From a virus, in the IMG/VR virus record IMGVR_UViG_3300029922_000014, positions 1-64,000 of that record: DNA of 64,000 nucleotides. The stretch is one strand, 5' to 3'. Shown here one piece after another: positions 24,458-33,048 of this stretch (position 1 is its first letter; every line of letters begins with the position of its first letter). A program made the position numbers and the translations under genes. The notes below the pieces were generated by a model. The model ran no database searches. It worked only from the letters and a program-made list of their open reading frames with translations, and was not told where the DNA came from.

Positions 24458-24901
24458 TTATTGTATCGCACCAAGGATTTGGATGAAGTCGGGGATGAGG
24501 ATGAAGGGGGTCTGGCCCTGAACGCTGACCGCGCGATTCGAGGCCAGCGAGAAGTTCACCAGGAGTTGGATCTTGTTCTGCTGAGACTGCGTGTTGATCG
24601 CATTGATGACAATATGCGGGCACCAGCGTGCAGCCGCAGCGCGGATCGCGGTCATGGCCTGTTGGTTGGTCGAAAGGCTGCGCGGGTCGAACACGGTGCG
24701 GCTCAAAGCGGAACCGAAGGAGCGATTCATCGCACGCCCGGTCAACGGGGTCATGATCGCCATCAGAAAGTCGGACCATGCGATCTGGTACTGGTTCTTG
24801 ACGGCAAAGTAGCCGCCAAGCGAATACACGGGCAGTCCAAAACCTTGCAGTTCCTGCTGAACGACAGCCACAGATTGTGTTGGTCCGTAGGAGGTTGCCA
24901 C
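24458..24901 (-). CDS. Baseplate wedge protein, GPW/gp25 family
   Basis: 147 residues, GTG start. The core GRAMNRSFGSALS followed by FDPRSLSTNQQAMTAIRAAAARW and HIVINAI matches the gp25/gpW family of wedge proteins, including the conserved basic-aromatic pattern after the second helix. It is directly upstream of the J-like gene, the usual order. No Shine-Dalgarno sequence is evident; the upstream region holds two palindromes. Confidence 0.88.
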   Translation of the reverse strand: MATSYGPTQSVAVVQQELQGFGLPVYSLGGYFAVKNQYQIAWSDFLMAIMTPLTGRAMNRSFGSALSRTVFDPRSLSTNQQAMTAIRAAAARWCPHIVINAINTQSQQNKIQLLVNFSLASNRAVSVQGQTPFILIPDFIQILGAIQ

Positions 24902-24910
24902 GAGGGGACT

Positions 24911-25273
24911 CTAGGCTTCCGACAAGCCGCCGGAAGAGCACTTCACGGAAAGGACTGGATTTGGCGGATCCTGGATTGACAGCGTGTCAATTGCAGGTGC
25001 GTCCGCCAACGATTGACACGCTGTCAATCGCGCCTTGCAGTCCTTGAGGTGGTGCGACTTCCTAATGACGTCGGGTCCGAGCAGCATGTCGTGGTCGAGC
25101 ATCATGATCAGTGTGACGGTGCGTCCCAACTCCAGGTTGTTGACCGTTCGGCCACGTAGCAGCATCCGATCGGTGACGTGCTTTGCCCGCAAGCGCCAAC
25201 GGGTCAAGCGCACACGCGCATCGAACCGTGAGCAGATGCAGATCAGAGCGTGAGCGTCAGAAGTTGTTGCCAT
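24911..25273 (-). CDS. Possible small baseplate-region protein
   Basis: Up to 120 residues. The ATG at 25273 would overlap the end of the upstream gene by 31 bases; internal GTG starts are also possible. The middle (LRAKHVTDRMLLRGRTVNNLELGRTVTLIMMLDHDMLLGPDVI) has reasonable coding character, but the last 45 codons run through two palindromes, one read in the otherwise unused L-T-x-C-Q frame. The 3' part may be fortuitous. No family recognised. Confidence 0.45.
   Translation of the reverse strand: MATTSDAHALICICSRFDARVRLTRWRLRAKHVTDRMLLRGRTVNNLELGRTVTLIMMLDHDMLLGPDVIRKSHHLKDCKARLTACQSLADAPAIDTLSIQDPPNPVLSVKCSSGGLSEA
24975..24991. repeat. 17 bp palindrome, paired copy 1
   Basis: ATTGACA-GCG-TGTCAAT, a perfect palindrome in its arms. 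Its centre is 37 bp from that of the next copy. Both lie upstream of the gp25-like gene start at 24901. Confidence 0.9.
25012..25028. repeat. 17 bp palindrome, paired copy 2
   Basis: ATTGACA-CGC-TGTCAAT. With the copy at 24975-24991 it forms one of two closely paired sites; the other pair is at 47433/47471. Confidence 0.9.
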
Positions 25274-26073
25274 TGAAGGATCTTCGTTTCAGCAGTGGCG
25301 ACACGGGAAACGATCGGCAGCACACTCGGGTCGAGACCCGTCGGAAGCAGCCCGGTGATGTTCCACTGTGTGATCGCCTGGGAGAAGGCGGTGTAGGGGT
25401 AAGACGGGTTGGAGTAAATCTCCGGGCAGACGGCGCGCACATATGCGACGTACCCGACGGTCAGCGGGAACTGGATCGCGAACTCATACGGATCGCCCAG
25501 GAGACGTTGAATCTCGCGCAGGTACCGCTGGATGTATTGGACCACCGTGGCGCTTTGCAGCGCAGCCGTGGTTGCGGCATACTGCGCTTTCACGTTCTTG
25601 ATCATGGCCTGATATTGCGCTTGGAGGGCGTAGTACAGCAGCCGCGGATCGGCCTGCCCGAGCTTGATCGGATTGGTGACTGCCCAAACGCCGGGAAATG
25701 CCGGCGGACTCTGCCCCAGTGTGTTCACGTTGGCGGCATAGACGACGCTGCCGACGTTGACGATCTCACCGGCGCGATACGGGTGGGTGATGCTCCACGG
25801 TCCGCGATAGTTCTGCACGTTGTTTTGGATCGCAATGGCGAGCGGGGTGAGCGGGCAGGTAAGCAATTGGATCAATTCGCTGATGGACGTACCGGGCGGA
25901 CTGGGAATGAGCGCGATCCACGCATCGAGGTTGTCGGTAACGCCGCCGACCACCCCAATGAGAAAACGGTTGAATGAATCGGTGAGGTTTTTGATCGCGT
26001 TGATGCGGTCCAGCACGATCTGAACCTGATTCGCGATGGTGGACAACACGGAGGATGGGCAGTCGCAGGTCAT
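25243..26073 (-). CDS. Baseplate-associated protein
   Basis: 276 residues, mostly helical with aromatic residues (YRGPWSITHPYRAGEIVN, LLYYALQAQYQAMIKNVKAQY). The first residues include CDCP. A V-G-S-V-V-Y-A-A-N segment resembles the short sugar-binding-type repeat found in fibre genes nearby. The ATG overlaps the spike gene's stop (ATGA). No family can be named; position between spike and gp25 genes suggests a baseplate component. Confidence 0.7.
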   Translation of the reverse strand: MTCDCPSSVLSTIANQVQIVLDRINAIKNLTDSFNRFLIGVVGGVTDNLDAWIALIPSPPGTSISELIQLLTCPLTPLAIAIQNNVQNYRGPWSITHPYRAGEIVNVGSVVYAANVNTLGQSPPAFPGVWAVTNPIKLGQADPRLLYYALQAQYQAMIKNVKAQYAATTAALQSATVVQYIQRYLREIQRLLGDPYEFAIQFPLTVGYVAYVRAVCPEIYSNPSYPYTAFSQAITQWNITGLLPTGLDPSVLPIVSRVATAETKILQWQQLLTLTL

Positions 26074-27260
26074 GACGGTAACACCGGTGTTCCAGTTTCG
26101 CCGCCACCGGTAGTGACGCCGGTGTGGAGGTGGGTGGAGAGGGTGACAGGGGTGATCGCAGTCAAGGCAGTGACGTCGCCGTCGGCGCTAATGGCGCCAG
26201 CAGCGGTCATGTCGCCGTCGGATGTGATATTTCCGGTTGCTGTGATCTGTCCATCAATAGTCAAATCGCCCTTCACGGTGGTCGGTCCGTCCAGTTCGAT
26301 CTCGGGTGAACTGACCGTTGCCTTCGTGGTGGCATTTGCCGTGATGTTTGGGGCGGTTGCGGTGATGTTGCCGGCATCGCTGGTGATGTTGACATTGCCA
26401 ACACCTGTGGCATGGACGTTGGCGTCACCTTGCGCATTGATGTCAACGCGCAGCGTCGGAAGCAGCGGAACGCCGTGGCGCAGCATCGTCCCATACGGAG
26501 CGCCGATCACGACCGTCTGCCCAACGATGTCCACTTCGGGCGTCTGAAAGATCATGGAGGGGTATGGAGCGCCGCCAAAGAATGGCACGTAGCCGCCGAT
26601 GGTGACAAGACCGCCGATCCCGGCAGGACCCTGCGCGTGGATGTCGAGGTCCTTGTTCGAGAGGACTTGGCACAGGCCAATCGGATTGCCGACACCATCA
26701 ATCGCGTCTGCACTCAACAGCGTGGTCGGACCGTGCAGAAAAATGACACCGGTCGAATCGACCTGGAAGCGCGGCGTGGCAAAGACGATCGGTCCTGACG
26801 GGCAGTTGCCGCGGATGGAACCGTCGATCTGAGACATGATCAGTTCGGCGGCGCCGGAAAGGATGCGCACCCATTGCTCATCAGGAAGTTCAGACAGTTC
26901 AACGGTATTCCCGGCGCGGTCGACCCGGCGCCAGCGCTGACGGTTGCGGGCGTAGTCAACGCGCACGTCGGCCGGCACGTCAGGAAGGCCGGCGCTGTTG
27001 GAGATCCACGAACCGACCACAACCGGCATCTGCGGATCGCCTTGCTCGAACTCCACCCAAACCGTATCGCCTTTTACCAGCGGCGGGAAGTCTCCGGCAA
27101 ACTTCGAGGTGAAGCCCATGCACGTTTCGGCCCAAGGCAGATTGCCGATCGGTACGTCGGTGAAGTTGACGTTGATGATTTGAACACGGTAGCGGTACAG
27201 CATGTCGCCGTCACCGACATCCATGATCACGCCGCGATATTTTCCGAAGTATTGTTTCAC
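26070..27260 (-). CDS. Baseplate spike protein, gpV/gp5-like OB-fold with HxH tip
   Basis: 396 residues, GTG start overlapping the hub gene's stop (GTGA). Residues 1-95 form an OB-fold of the gp5/gpV type (YRYRVQIINVNF, FPPLVKGDTVWVEFEQGDP, PVVVGSWIS). Residues about 250-370 are repeated short strands (ITATAPNITANATT, GDLTIDGQITATGNIT), a triple-stranded beta-helix. The C-terminus has THLHTGVTTGGGETGTP. The HxH pair is the iron ligand motif of P2 gpV-type spikes. It forms the membrane-piercing tip. No lysozyme domain is present, unlike T4 gp5. Confidence 0.88.
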   Translation of the reverse strand: MKQYFGKYRGVIMDVGDGDMLYRYRVQIINVNFTDVPIGNLPWAETCMGFTSKFAGDFPPLVKGDTVWVEFEQGDPQMPVVVGSWISNSAGLPDVPADVRVDYARNRQRWRRVDRAGNTVELSELPDEQWVRILSGAAELIMSQIDGSIRGNCPSGPIVFATPRFQVDSTGVIFLHGPTTLLSADAIDGVGNPIGLCQVLSNKDLDIHAQGPAGIGGLVTIGGYVPFFGGAPYPSMIFQTPEVDIVGQTVVIGAPYGTMLRHGVPLLPTLRVDINAQGDANVHATGVGNVNITSDAGNITATAPNITANATTKATVSSPEIELDGPTTVKGDLTIDGQITATGNITSDGDMTAAGAISADGDVTALTAITPVTLSTHLHTGVTTGGGETGTPVLPS

Positions 27261-28669
27261 GGGCCGTCCGCAGTGACAGGGAAGTTGGTTTCGCCGGGAG
27301 ACTGCTGGTAGCCGGTACCGCCATCGACCGCATTCGAGGCGACCGCGGTATTTGGAGCGTTCTGCACAGGCGCTTTGAACTGCGCGTTGATGGCATCCTG
27401 GTTCGCCACGTACCGGGTACCGTCACGGAACAGGGAGAAGTGCGTGGTCCAACCATCCGTTCCGTAGGTCTGATGCACCGACGCCACGAAGAAGAATCCG
27501 CTCGACCAGTGGTCGTTGCCATCCTTCTGGATGTACCTGACTTTGATGATGTCGTTGACCTGCACCGCATGCGTGCCGCGAACGCTGAGCGATGCGGTAT
27601 ACGCGGCAGTGGAGAGGCGTGAGAACTGCGCAGCGGCCATTGCCTTGAGCACCGTGTTGTCGCGCGCCGGCAAAGCGATCAGGGCATTTGTGATGCCAGC
27701 GACGGTCGGGCCACGTCCAATGGTGTTTCCGACGATCGTCTGCTTGGCGCCAGGGGCGCCGGAACCGCTGGTGGTATCGACTTCGATGCGTTCACCGCCG
27801 GCAGCATCCTTGCCAACGTATTTGGCGTTGCCGCCGCCCAAAAGCAGGACAGAGAACAGGTCATCCGCGGGCTTGAACTCGATCACTTCGCCCTGGGGAT
27901 CGCGGGCGTAGATGTATTCGGCAGCCAGCGTATACGCCGCGCCGCGCTGCGTCGAATGTTTGACAGAATGGAAGTGCGCAACGTTGCCACGGTCAAAGAA
28001 AAAGATGAAGTGGTCGCCATTGCTGTTGGCGGAACGCGGGATGAGCGTTTCGCGGATGAAGCTGATGTGACTTTCTTTCGTCAGTTGGAACGCGTCAGGA
28101 AACGTTCCGGCAGTCTCTTCGACGGTGGCGCCGAATTGGGCGACCGTTCCAGCGTAGTTGGCGGGGGTGTTGGGCGACTTCGGATCGCGCGTTACCCAAT
28201 TGTTCGCGGCTGCGATCTTGCGAAAGATGTCGGTGGCGGTCATGCCTGCGGGGAACGATCGCGGTTCGAGCGTCTTGTCGAGGACGTTGGTCAGCGAATC
28301 GGCGCCGACAATCTCGAACTCCATCGACAGGCCTTCTGGCATCGGGTTCAGGCTGACCTTGCACACCTGCCCAACGTACAGCGGAAGATTCGCAATCGCA
28401 GTCGATCCCTGATCCCATCCGAAACGGAAGGTGATCTTCTGGTTCGCACCGGTCAGGAACAGGAGACTGGTCAGGTAGGTCTCGTCGGGGTCGAACAGCG
28501 TCAGCTTCGCAGTCCAGGCGCCGTCGGAGAACTCATCGGTTTCGATGGATTGCAGATAGTTGGCAGCGGGAATGTCGATTGCGACCCCGGTGGAGGATCC
28601 CGACGGGACCAGAAAGGCCACGTCGGCAATGATCGGGGCGTAGCTGTCGGGAGTGTTGGGACCGCTCAT
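27257..28669 (-). CDS. Baseplate hub protein, gpD/gp27-like
   Basis: 470 residues. ETDEFSDGAWTAKLTLFDPDE near the N-terminus, MTATDIFRKIAAANNW, and a C-terminal domain with VNDIIKVRYIQKDGND and FFVASVHQTYGTDGWTTHFSL follow the layout of late control protein D/gp27-type hubs. It precedes the spike gene with a GTGA overlap, the expected partner. There is no usual ribosome binding site: a palindrome copy ends four bases before the ATG, so a bound protein would block initiation or transcription there. Confidence 0.82.
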   Translation of the reverse strand: MSGPNTPDSYAPIIADVAFLVPSGSSTGVAIDIPAANYLQSIETDEFSDGAWTAKLTLFDPDETYLTSLLFLTGANQKITFRFGWDQGSTAIANLPLYVGQVCKVSLNPMPEGLSMEFEIVGADSLTNVLDKTLEPRSFPAGMTATDIFRKIAAANNWVTRDPKSPNTPANYAGTVAQFGATVEETAGTFPDAFQLTKESHISFIRETLIPRSANSNGDHFIFFFDRGNVAHFHSVKHSTQRGAAYTLAAEYIYARDPQGEVIEFKPADDLFSVLLLGGGNAKYVGKDAAGGERIEVDTTSGSGAPGAKQTIVGNTIGRGPTVAGITNALIALPARDNTVLKAMAAAQFSRLSTAAYTASLSVRGTHAVQVNDIIKVRYIQKDGNDHWSSGFFFVASVHQTYGTDGWTTHFSLFRDGTRYVANQDAINAQFKAPVQNAPNTAVASNAVDGGTGYQQSPGETNFPVTADGP

Positions 28670-28672
28670 GGG

Positions 28673-28689
28673 ATTGACACGGTGTCAGT
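28673..28689. repeat. 17 bp palindrome at hub gene start
   Basis: ATTGACA-CGG-TGTCAGT. It includes the TGA stop of the LysM-like gene and ends four bases before the hub ATG, replacing the usual Shine-Dalgarno position. Confidence 0.9.
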
Positions 28690-29050
28690 CTGCGGCGTTG
28701 GTGGCGAGACCCTGACGCCCAAGGAACTGCTGCACCGACGACCGCGGTGGAATGGTCAGCACCTGTCCAGGGTACATATCCGTTTCCGGATTGGTCATGG
28801 CGTTTGCTTGCATGATCGCGCGCCACATGCGCTCATACCCGGGGCCGTAATATTTGAACGCGATGAGGTCGAGGAAGCCAACTTCAGCAGAAACAACGGT
28901 GTGGTTGGTCGCGCCGACGCCCTGCTGCCCTGACAGAAACTCGGCAGGTGGAACCCACAATGCGAAGCGAATGACGTTGTCCGGGTCGAGGTAGACCGGA
29001 GTGTCCTTGTACATCGAATAATTCGATAGCTGGATCTGTTGGGTGCTCAT
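28685..29050 (-). CDS. LysM-like baseplate protein
   Basis: 121 residues. The C-terminal half (FLDLIAFKYYGPGYERMWRAIMQANAM and YPGQVLTIPP) is a LysM-type fold as in tail protein X and T4 gp53-like proteins, which join hub and wedge. ATG overlaps the preceding TGA (ATGA). Its stop codon is contributed by the palindrome at 28673. Confidence 0.82.
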   Translation of the reverse strand: MSTQQIQLSNYSMYKDTPVYLDPDNVIRFALWVPPAEFLSGQQGVGATNHTVVSAEVGFLDLIAFKYYGPGYERMWRAIMQANAMTNPETDMYPGQVLTIPPRSSVQQFLGRQGLATNAAD

Positions 29051-29679
29051 TGAGGACCTACCGACTGTCCAAGTTGGTTGATGGCGATGCTGAACGGAGC
29101 CATGCGGTTGGCGGCGCTCTGCTGGTAGTTCCCCATCCCCGTCGCGACACTGATAAATGTGCAGGCAACATCAGCACCGTAAGGAAGATGCGTGTCGGTA
29201 TCCCATGGACCGACCCAGGTCACTGTGGCGTTCACGACGCAGCGCATGTTCAGCAAACTGCCGATCTGGAGATAACACGGCGGCGGCGCATGGGATAGCC
29301 CATCGACCGTGATGAACGGATATTTCAGGGATTCCAGGAACTGAACCCAGCGAATGACTTCCGCCAAAATTGACGCTTCCGGAGCGGATGCGCCATCCAA
29401 GCCCTGTGCGCGCAGTTGAAAGTTGAGCGAGACGGTACGGTTCGCGGTGTTGATGTAGGTCTGATAGGATTCACCCCGCCCCAAAACCGCCGTGGCGTTG
29501 TACGTTGCTTCGGCCTGCTCCTGAATGCCTGAATCCAAGTCAACGAAGGTCGCAGAAAACTGCCTATCGCGAACAGGGACGTATTGCGTCCAGGGAATGT
29601 AGTATGGCCACGCCGTGTCTATCGACACGGTGATGAGCCCCGGACTGTGCGGCGTCTTTGCCTGTGCGTCGTAGCTCAT
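29047..29679 (-). CDS. Baseplate or tail-tube-proximal protein
   Basis: 210 residues, beta-rich. FVDLDSGIQEQAEATYNATAVLGRGESYQTYINTA includes a motif seen in tube-initiator or baseplate proteins of contractile phages (ATAVLGRGESYQTY), but I cannot assign a gene name. It lies between the tape measure and LysM genes with ATGA overlaps on both sides. Confidence 0.72.
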   Translation of the reverse strand: MSYDAQAKTPHSPGLITVSIDTAWPYYIPWTQYVPVRDRQFSATFVDLDSGIQEQAEATYNATAVLGRGESYQTYINTANRTVSLNFQLRAQGLDGASAPEASILAEVIRWVQFLESLKYPFITVDGLSHAPPPCYLQIGSLLNMRCVVNATVTWVGPWDTDTHLPYGADVACTFISVATGMGNYQQSAANRMAPFSIAINQLGQSVGPQ

Positions 29680-32600
29680 TGGTGACCGCCGCTTCCGATC
29701 ACGTCACGGGTCGAACCACGTGACCTGTTTGCAGGCTGTGACGCTGGACGATTGTTGGGGGAAGTGTTGCGGGCGATTGTCGCCAAGTGGGCCGCGATCA
29801 CCGGGCTAAGAGGATCCGCAGCGGTGACAGCGATGTCGCCAGAGGTCTTCGGTTCAGGCGCCGACGCAGTGACCGTGGCACTGGTTTCAGGGGCTTCCAC
29901 AACCGTTTTAGCGGGGGGAACCATTGCGGAGGTCCCGACAGGCGATCCGACCTGCGAAGTGTCGCCAAAACGGCTTGCAGCAGCCACGCCGGGGCCTGCA
30001 ACCGCACCAATCAGCGCAGTTCCGAAAGCAGTTCCAATCCCGCTCTTCCCAATGTGGCCAGAACGCAGTTCATCTTTGGTGATGGCACCGGTCTTCGACG
30101 AGAAGATGGTCATGAGGTCGCTGAAGAGCTTGCCATTGAAGATCGACATGAAGTCGTCCCAGTACACGATCAACTGCCGGATGAGAAAGACGACAGAGCC
30201 GATGGCGAGAGCGAAAGCGGCAAAGAAGGCCAGGGCGGTGCCACCGACCGCCAGCCCGGTCAGCGTCGCGGCCGACCCCGCAAACGCGGTGATGCCCGCA
30301 GTGATGCTTGCAATGCTCACATCAAGCGCAGCGAGGCGCAAACCAAAGCCGACGAGGCGCAAACCAAAGCCGAGAATCTGACGTGCGGCAAATGCCAATA
30401 CCGTTCCGCCAAACCACATAATGGTTTTTCCCAATCCAACAATGTTGGCGCCCCACTTCGCAAAGGTCGGAAACAGGCGACCTATCACGGATGTGGTCGT
30501 AGCAGCAGCCGTGGTGGTCGCCACGGTCGAAGCAGTGGTCGCGATCACCTGCTTTCCGGCGCTCGCGCTCATCATTGCGGATGCGCTGTAATTCAACGTC
30601 ATTGCTTCCGTGTCCGCAACCACCGCAGCCGTATGGAGCCCTGTCGCAACAGTCGCAGCACCGGTGGCAATCGCTTGGCGCCCGATGATCCAACTGCCGA
30701 ACGTCGAAAGAGCAATGAACGCTTTCTCCGCATTGGCCGCGATAACAAATGCATTCGCCACGACCGCCAGAAGCGGACCGATCGCAGAGAAGGTGTGCCA
30801 GACGTAGTTCAGCGTCGCGCTGCGGGTCACGAGGTCACTGATGTCGGTGATGAGCCCTTGCGCCCAGGTCTGGGAATCTTTGAAGATGCCGTTCATCACC
30901 GACATGCCGGTGTTGGTCTGAACCGTCTGCTTGTTCTGATCCGCGAGAGCTTGCGTGAGCGGAGAGACCCCCTTGCCCTGGAAGGCAACAGAAGCGTTCT
31001 TGGCGGCAGTCAGAGCTTCGACGCTGACGCCGAGGTTGTTGGCGAGGTTCTTGAGCGACACGTCGCTCAGGTTCTGGAGGTTGTTGCCGAACGTGTCGAG
31101 ATTGACGGTTCCATCTTCCAATCCTTTCTTCAATTCTGGCAGCGTCTTTCCGGTCAGAACATAGAGCGACTGCATCGCTTCCGGCTTGAGACCAGAGAAG
31201 GCGTCCGTCAGGGTGTCGCTGAACGCCTTGGCCAATTCAGGATTCACAGTGTTGAGCGCGCTCACCATCTTCACGGTGTTGGTAGTCACCGCTTTGAACT
31301 TGTCTGGCGAGAGTGCCGAGAAGTACCCGGCATTTTGGCGCAGCAGGTCGTTGAGCGTTTGCGTCGCGGTGGTCGCTGCGGAACCGGTCTGCGCAATTCC
31401 GGCAAAGAGGTCCTGAACCTCGGCTTTGCTGGCGCCGAAGGTCTTGGTCAGTGTCGCGCCCAGTTCGCCAGCGGCGCCAGTCGAGACGTTCGATGCTTTC
31501 GACAGGGCTTCAACCGCAGGAGCCAGCGTCAGGGCATCCTTCGACGTCAGGTTGAACTCTTCGCCCAACATGCGCGTGGTGGTCGAAAGTTCACCCAGGT
31601 TGGTAACGCCCAGGCGGAAGTCCTTCATGTCCGCCTGTAGCCCAGCAGCAAACTCGGCCTGTCCGGCAGCGTTCAGATGCCACAAGCGACTCATCGCATT
31701 CATGTTTTCGACGAAGTCCGCAATGATCGGCTCCGCACCAGAGTGTCCGAATGATTCGGCAATGCTGCCGTGAAGGTCGCGCAGCGATCCGCTGATGTTG
31801 TGGAAAGCTTCCGAGATCGCGATGAACTGCACCGGGGACATGATCTTCTTGAACAGGCGTTCGAGCGGACCGGCAGCATCTTTGGCAGCGGTCTGCATCT
31901 GATGCAACGACTTGTAGCTGTCGAGCAAGGTGCGCTTCATGCGTCCAGACCAGAGCTTGTCGTATCCGTCGGTGTCCTTGATCAGCTTCTGGAAGAGTCC
32001 GTCAGCTTCACGCAGGGAGGAGTTGAACTTCTTCATCCCCTTGGGGTCGATGTTCGCGGCGTGCATTTCCTTGTGGATCACCGCCGCCTTGATCAGGTTC
32101 TCGGCCTTCGCGAGGTTGGCGGTGAAGTCGGTGGGCAGTGCCTGAAAGTCGCCGGTGCGGATGTGCCGCGCCTGTCCGGCGATGTCGAGGATCTTTTGCG
32201 AAGCGTCAGCAGGCGTGACCATTTCATGGCGTGCCAGAACCGCGAGGTTGTCGTCAACCATGGGGCCGGCGCCACTGCTGACAGTTGCGGGTCCGCGCCC
32301 GCGTGCGTAGCCGGGGATCTTCAAAGCGCCGACCATGTCCGGTGGTTGGGGAACCTTCCGGTACAGTTTGGTCAGCGGCACGCTGGTGTCGAAGAACTTG
32401 CTCTTCTCTTTCGGAAGGCTGGCGCTGAAGCGATAGGTGCCTTTGCTCAAGAGCTTGGCCACGCCGCGGGCGATGGCGTCGGCGGCGTTCTTTCCGCGCT
32501 GCGTCTTGCCGAACATCAGTTCGACCGGTTGCTTGATCGGCTTCACGTTCTTGCGGAACATCGTCATCGTGTCCGCATAGGCCTTGGAAGCGGTCTTCGG

Positions 32601-32795
32601 GAGCACGGTAAACGATTCGACCGTCTTGCCCAGGCCAGCGAATCCAGTGTCGACCAGCTTGTTGGCCTTGGCGTTCCACTTCGAGAGGTTCTTCGTGAAC
32701 TGTTCGTAGGCGCTGCCGGCGTCGTTGATCGCCGGAGTCAGTTGGTCGTTCAGCCCCAGGAAGAAGGCCATCGTGAAGTCGGACTTGCCAGCCAT
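29676..32795 (-). CDS. Tail tape measure protein
   Basis: 1039 residues, the longest gene of the tail block and in the expected place after the chaperone. The N-terminal third is helical and basic. The centre (ADMKDFRLGVTNLGELST, LAPAVEALSKASNVSTGAAGELGATLT) has the TP901-type pattern. Two hydrophobic regions (about 690-740 and 840-920) would cross the host membrane. The last 100 residues are Pro/Thr/Ser-rich. ATG with GGAG. At about 1.5 angstroms per residue the tail would be near 150 nm long; that figure is a rule-of-thumb estimate. Confidence 0.9.
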   Translation of the reverse strand: MAGKSDFTMAFFLGLNDQLTPAINDAGSAYEQFTKNLSKWNAKANKLVDTGFAGLGKTVESFTVLPKTASKAYADTMTMFRKNVKPIKQPVELMFGKTQRGKNAADAIARGVAKLLSKGTYRFSASLPKEKSKFFDTSVPLTKLYRKVPQPPDMVGALKIPGYARGRGPATVSSGAGPMVDDNLAVLARHEMVTPADASQKILDIAGQARHIRTGDFQALPTDFTANLAKAENLIKAAVIHKEMHAANIDPKGMKKFNSSLREADGLFQKLIKDTDGYDKLWSGRMKRTLLDSYKSLHQMQTAAKDAAGPLERLFKKIMSPVQFIAISEAFHNISGSLRDLHGSIAESFGHSGAEPIIADFVENMNAMSRLWHLNAAGQAEFAAGLQADMKDFRLGVTNLGELSTTTRMLGEEFNLTSKDALTLAPAVEALSKASNVSTGAAGELGATLTKTFGASKAEVQDLFAGIAQTGSAATTATQTLNDLLRQNAGYFSALSPDKFKAVTTNTVKMVSALNTVNPELAKAFSDTLTDAFSGLKPEAMQSLYVLTGKTLPELKKGLEDGTVNLDTFGNNLQNLSDVSLKNLANNLGVSVEALTAAKNASVAFQGKGVSPLTQALADQNKQTVQTNTGMSVMNGIFKDSQTWAQGLITDISDLVTRSATLNYVWHTFSAIGPLLAVVANAFVIAANAEKAFIALSTFGSWIIGRQAIATGAATVATGLHTAAVVADTEAMTLNYSASAMMSASAGKQVIATTASTVATTTAAATTTSVIGRLFPTFAKWGANIVGLGKTIMWFGGTVLAFAARQILGFGLRLVGFGLRLAALDVSIASITAGITAFAGSAATLTGLAVGGTALAFFAAFALAIGSVVFLIRQLIVYWDDFMSIFNGKLFSDLMTIFSSKTGAITKDELRSGHIGKSGIGTAFGTALIGAVAGPGVAAASRFGDTSQVGSPVGTSAMVPPAKTVVEAPETSATVTASAPEPKTSGDIAVTAADPLSPVIAAHLATIARNTSPNNRPASQPANRSRGSTRDVIGSGGHQ
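30331..30372 (-). repeat. 18 bp tandem duplication in a tape-measure membrane segment
   Basis: GGCGCAAACCAAAGCCGA occurs twice in tandem and encodes GFGLRLVGFGLRLAAL. It adds six residues next to a hydrophobic segment. Confidence 0.8.
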
Positions 32796-32813
32796 ATCTC
32801 CATCCTGGGGGTG

Positions 32814-32830
32814 ATTGACACGATGTCAGT
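32814..32830. repeat. 17 bp palindrome upstream of tape measure gene
   Basis: ATTGACA-CGA-TGTCAGT, 19 bases before the tape measure ATG and just outside its GGAG. Confidence 0.9.
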
Positions 32831-32841
32831 TGATAACGAGG

Positions 32842-33048
32842 TCAGCCCTTCTTGGCGCGCTTGGCAGAAGCTTTCTCGTGGGCCTTCCGTTCCGCTTCCT
32901 TCTGTTCACTGAGCTTCTTGACAAAGCGCTGAAAGCGGTCGAGCGGCATGTCCATGACCCCGACATCCGTGAATCCTCCCCCGCCGTGGTAGAGCAGGAA
33001 GAAGATGTTGGATTCGATGTCTTCAACGCTTGGAAGCTGCCGGACGAA
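32842..33048 (-). CDS. Frameshift-accessed C-terminal part of tail assembly chaperone
   Basis: An open frame of 68 codons (FVRQLPSVEDIESNIFFLL, then YHGGGGFTDVGVMDMPLDRF, ending in a Lys/Ala-rich helix) has good protein character but no start codon or ribosome binding site near its beginning. It overlaps the end of the chaperone gene in the +1 (equivalently -2) frame and is entered at the T6 run at 33052-33047. It lies directly before the tape measure gene, the standard place for a frameshifted chaperone. Confidence 0.75.
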   Translation of the reverse strand, partial: FVRQLPSVEDIESNIFFLLYHGGGGFTDVGVMDMPLDRFQRFVKKLSEQKEAERKAHEKASAKRAKKG

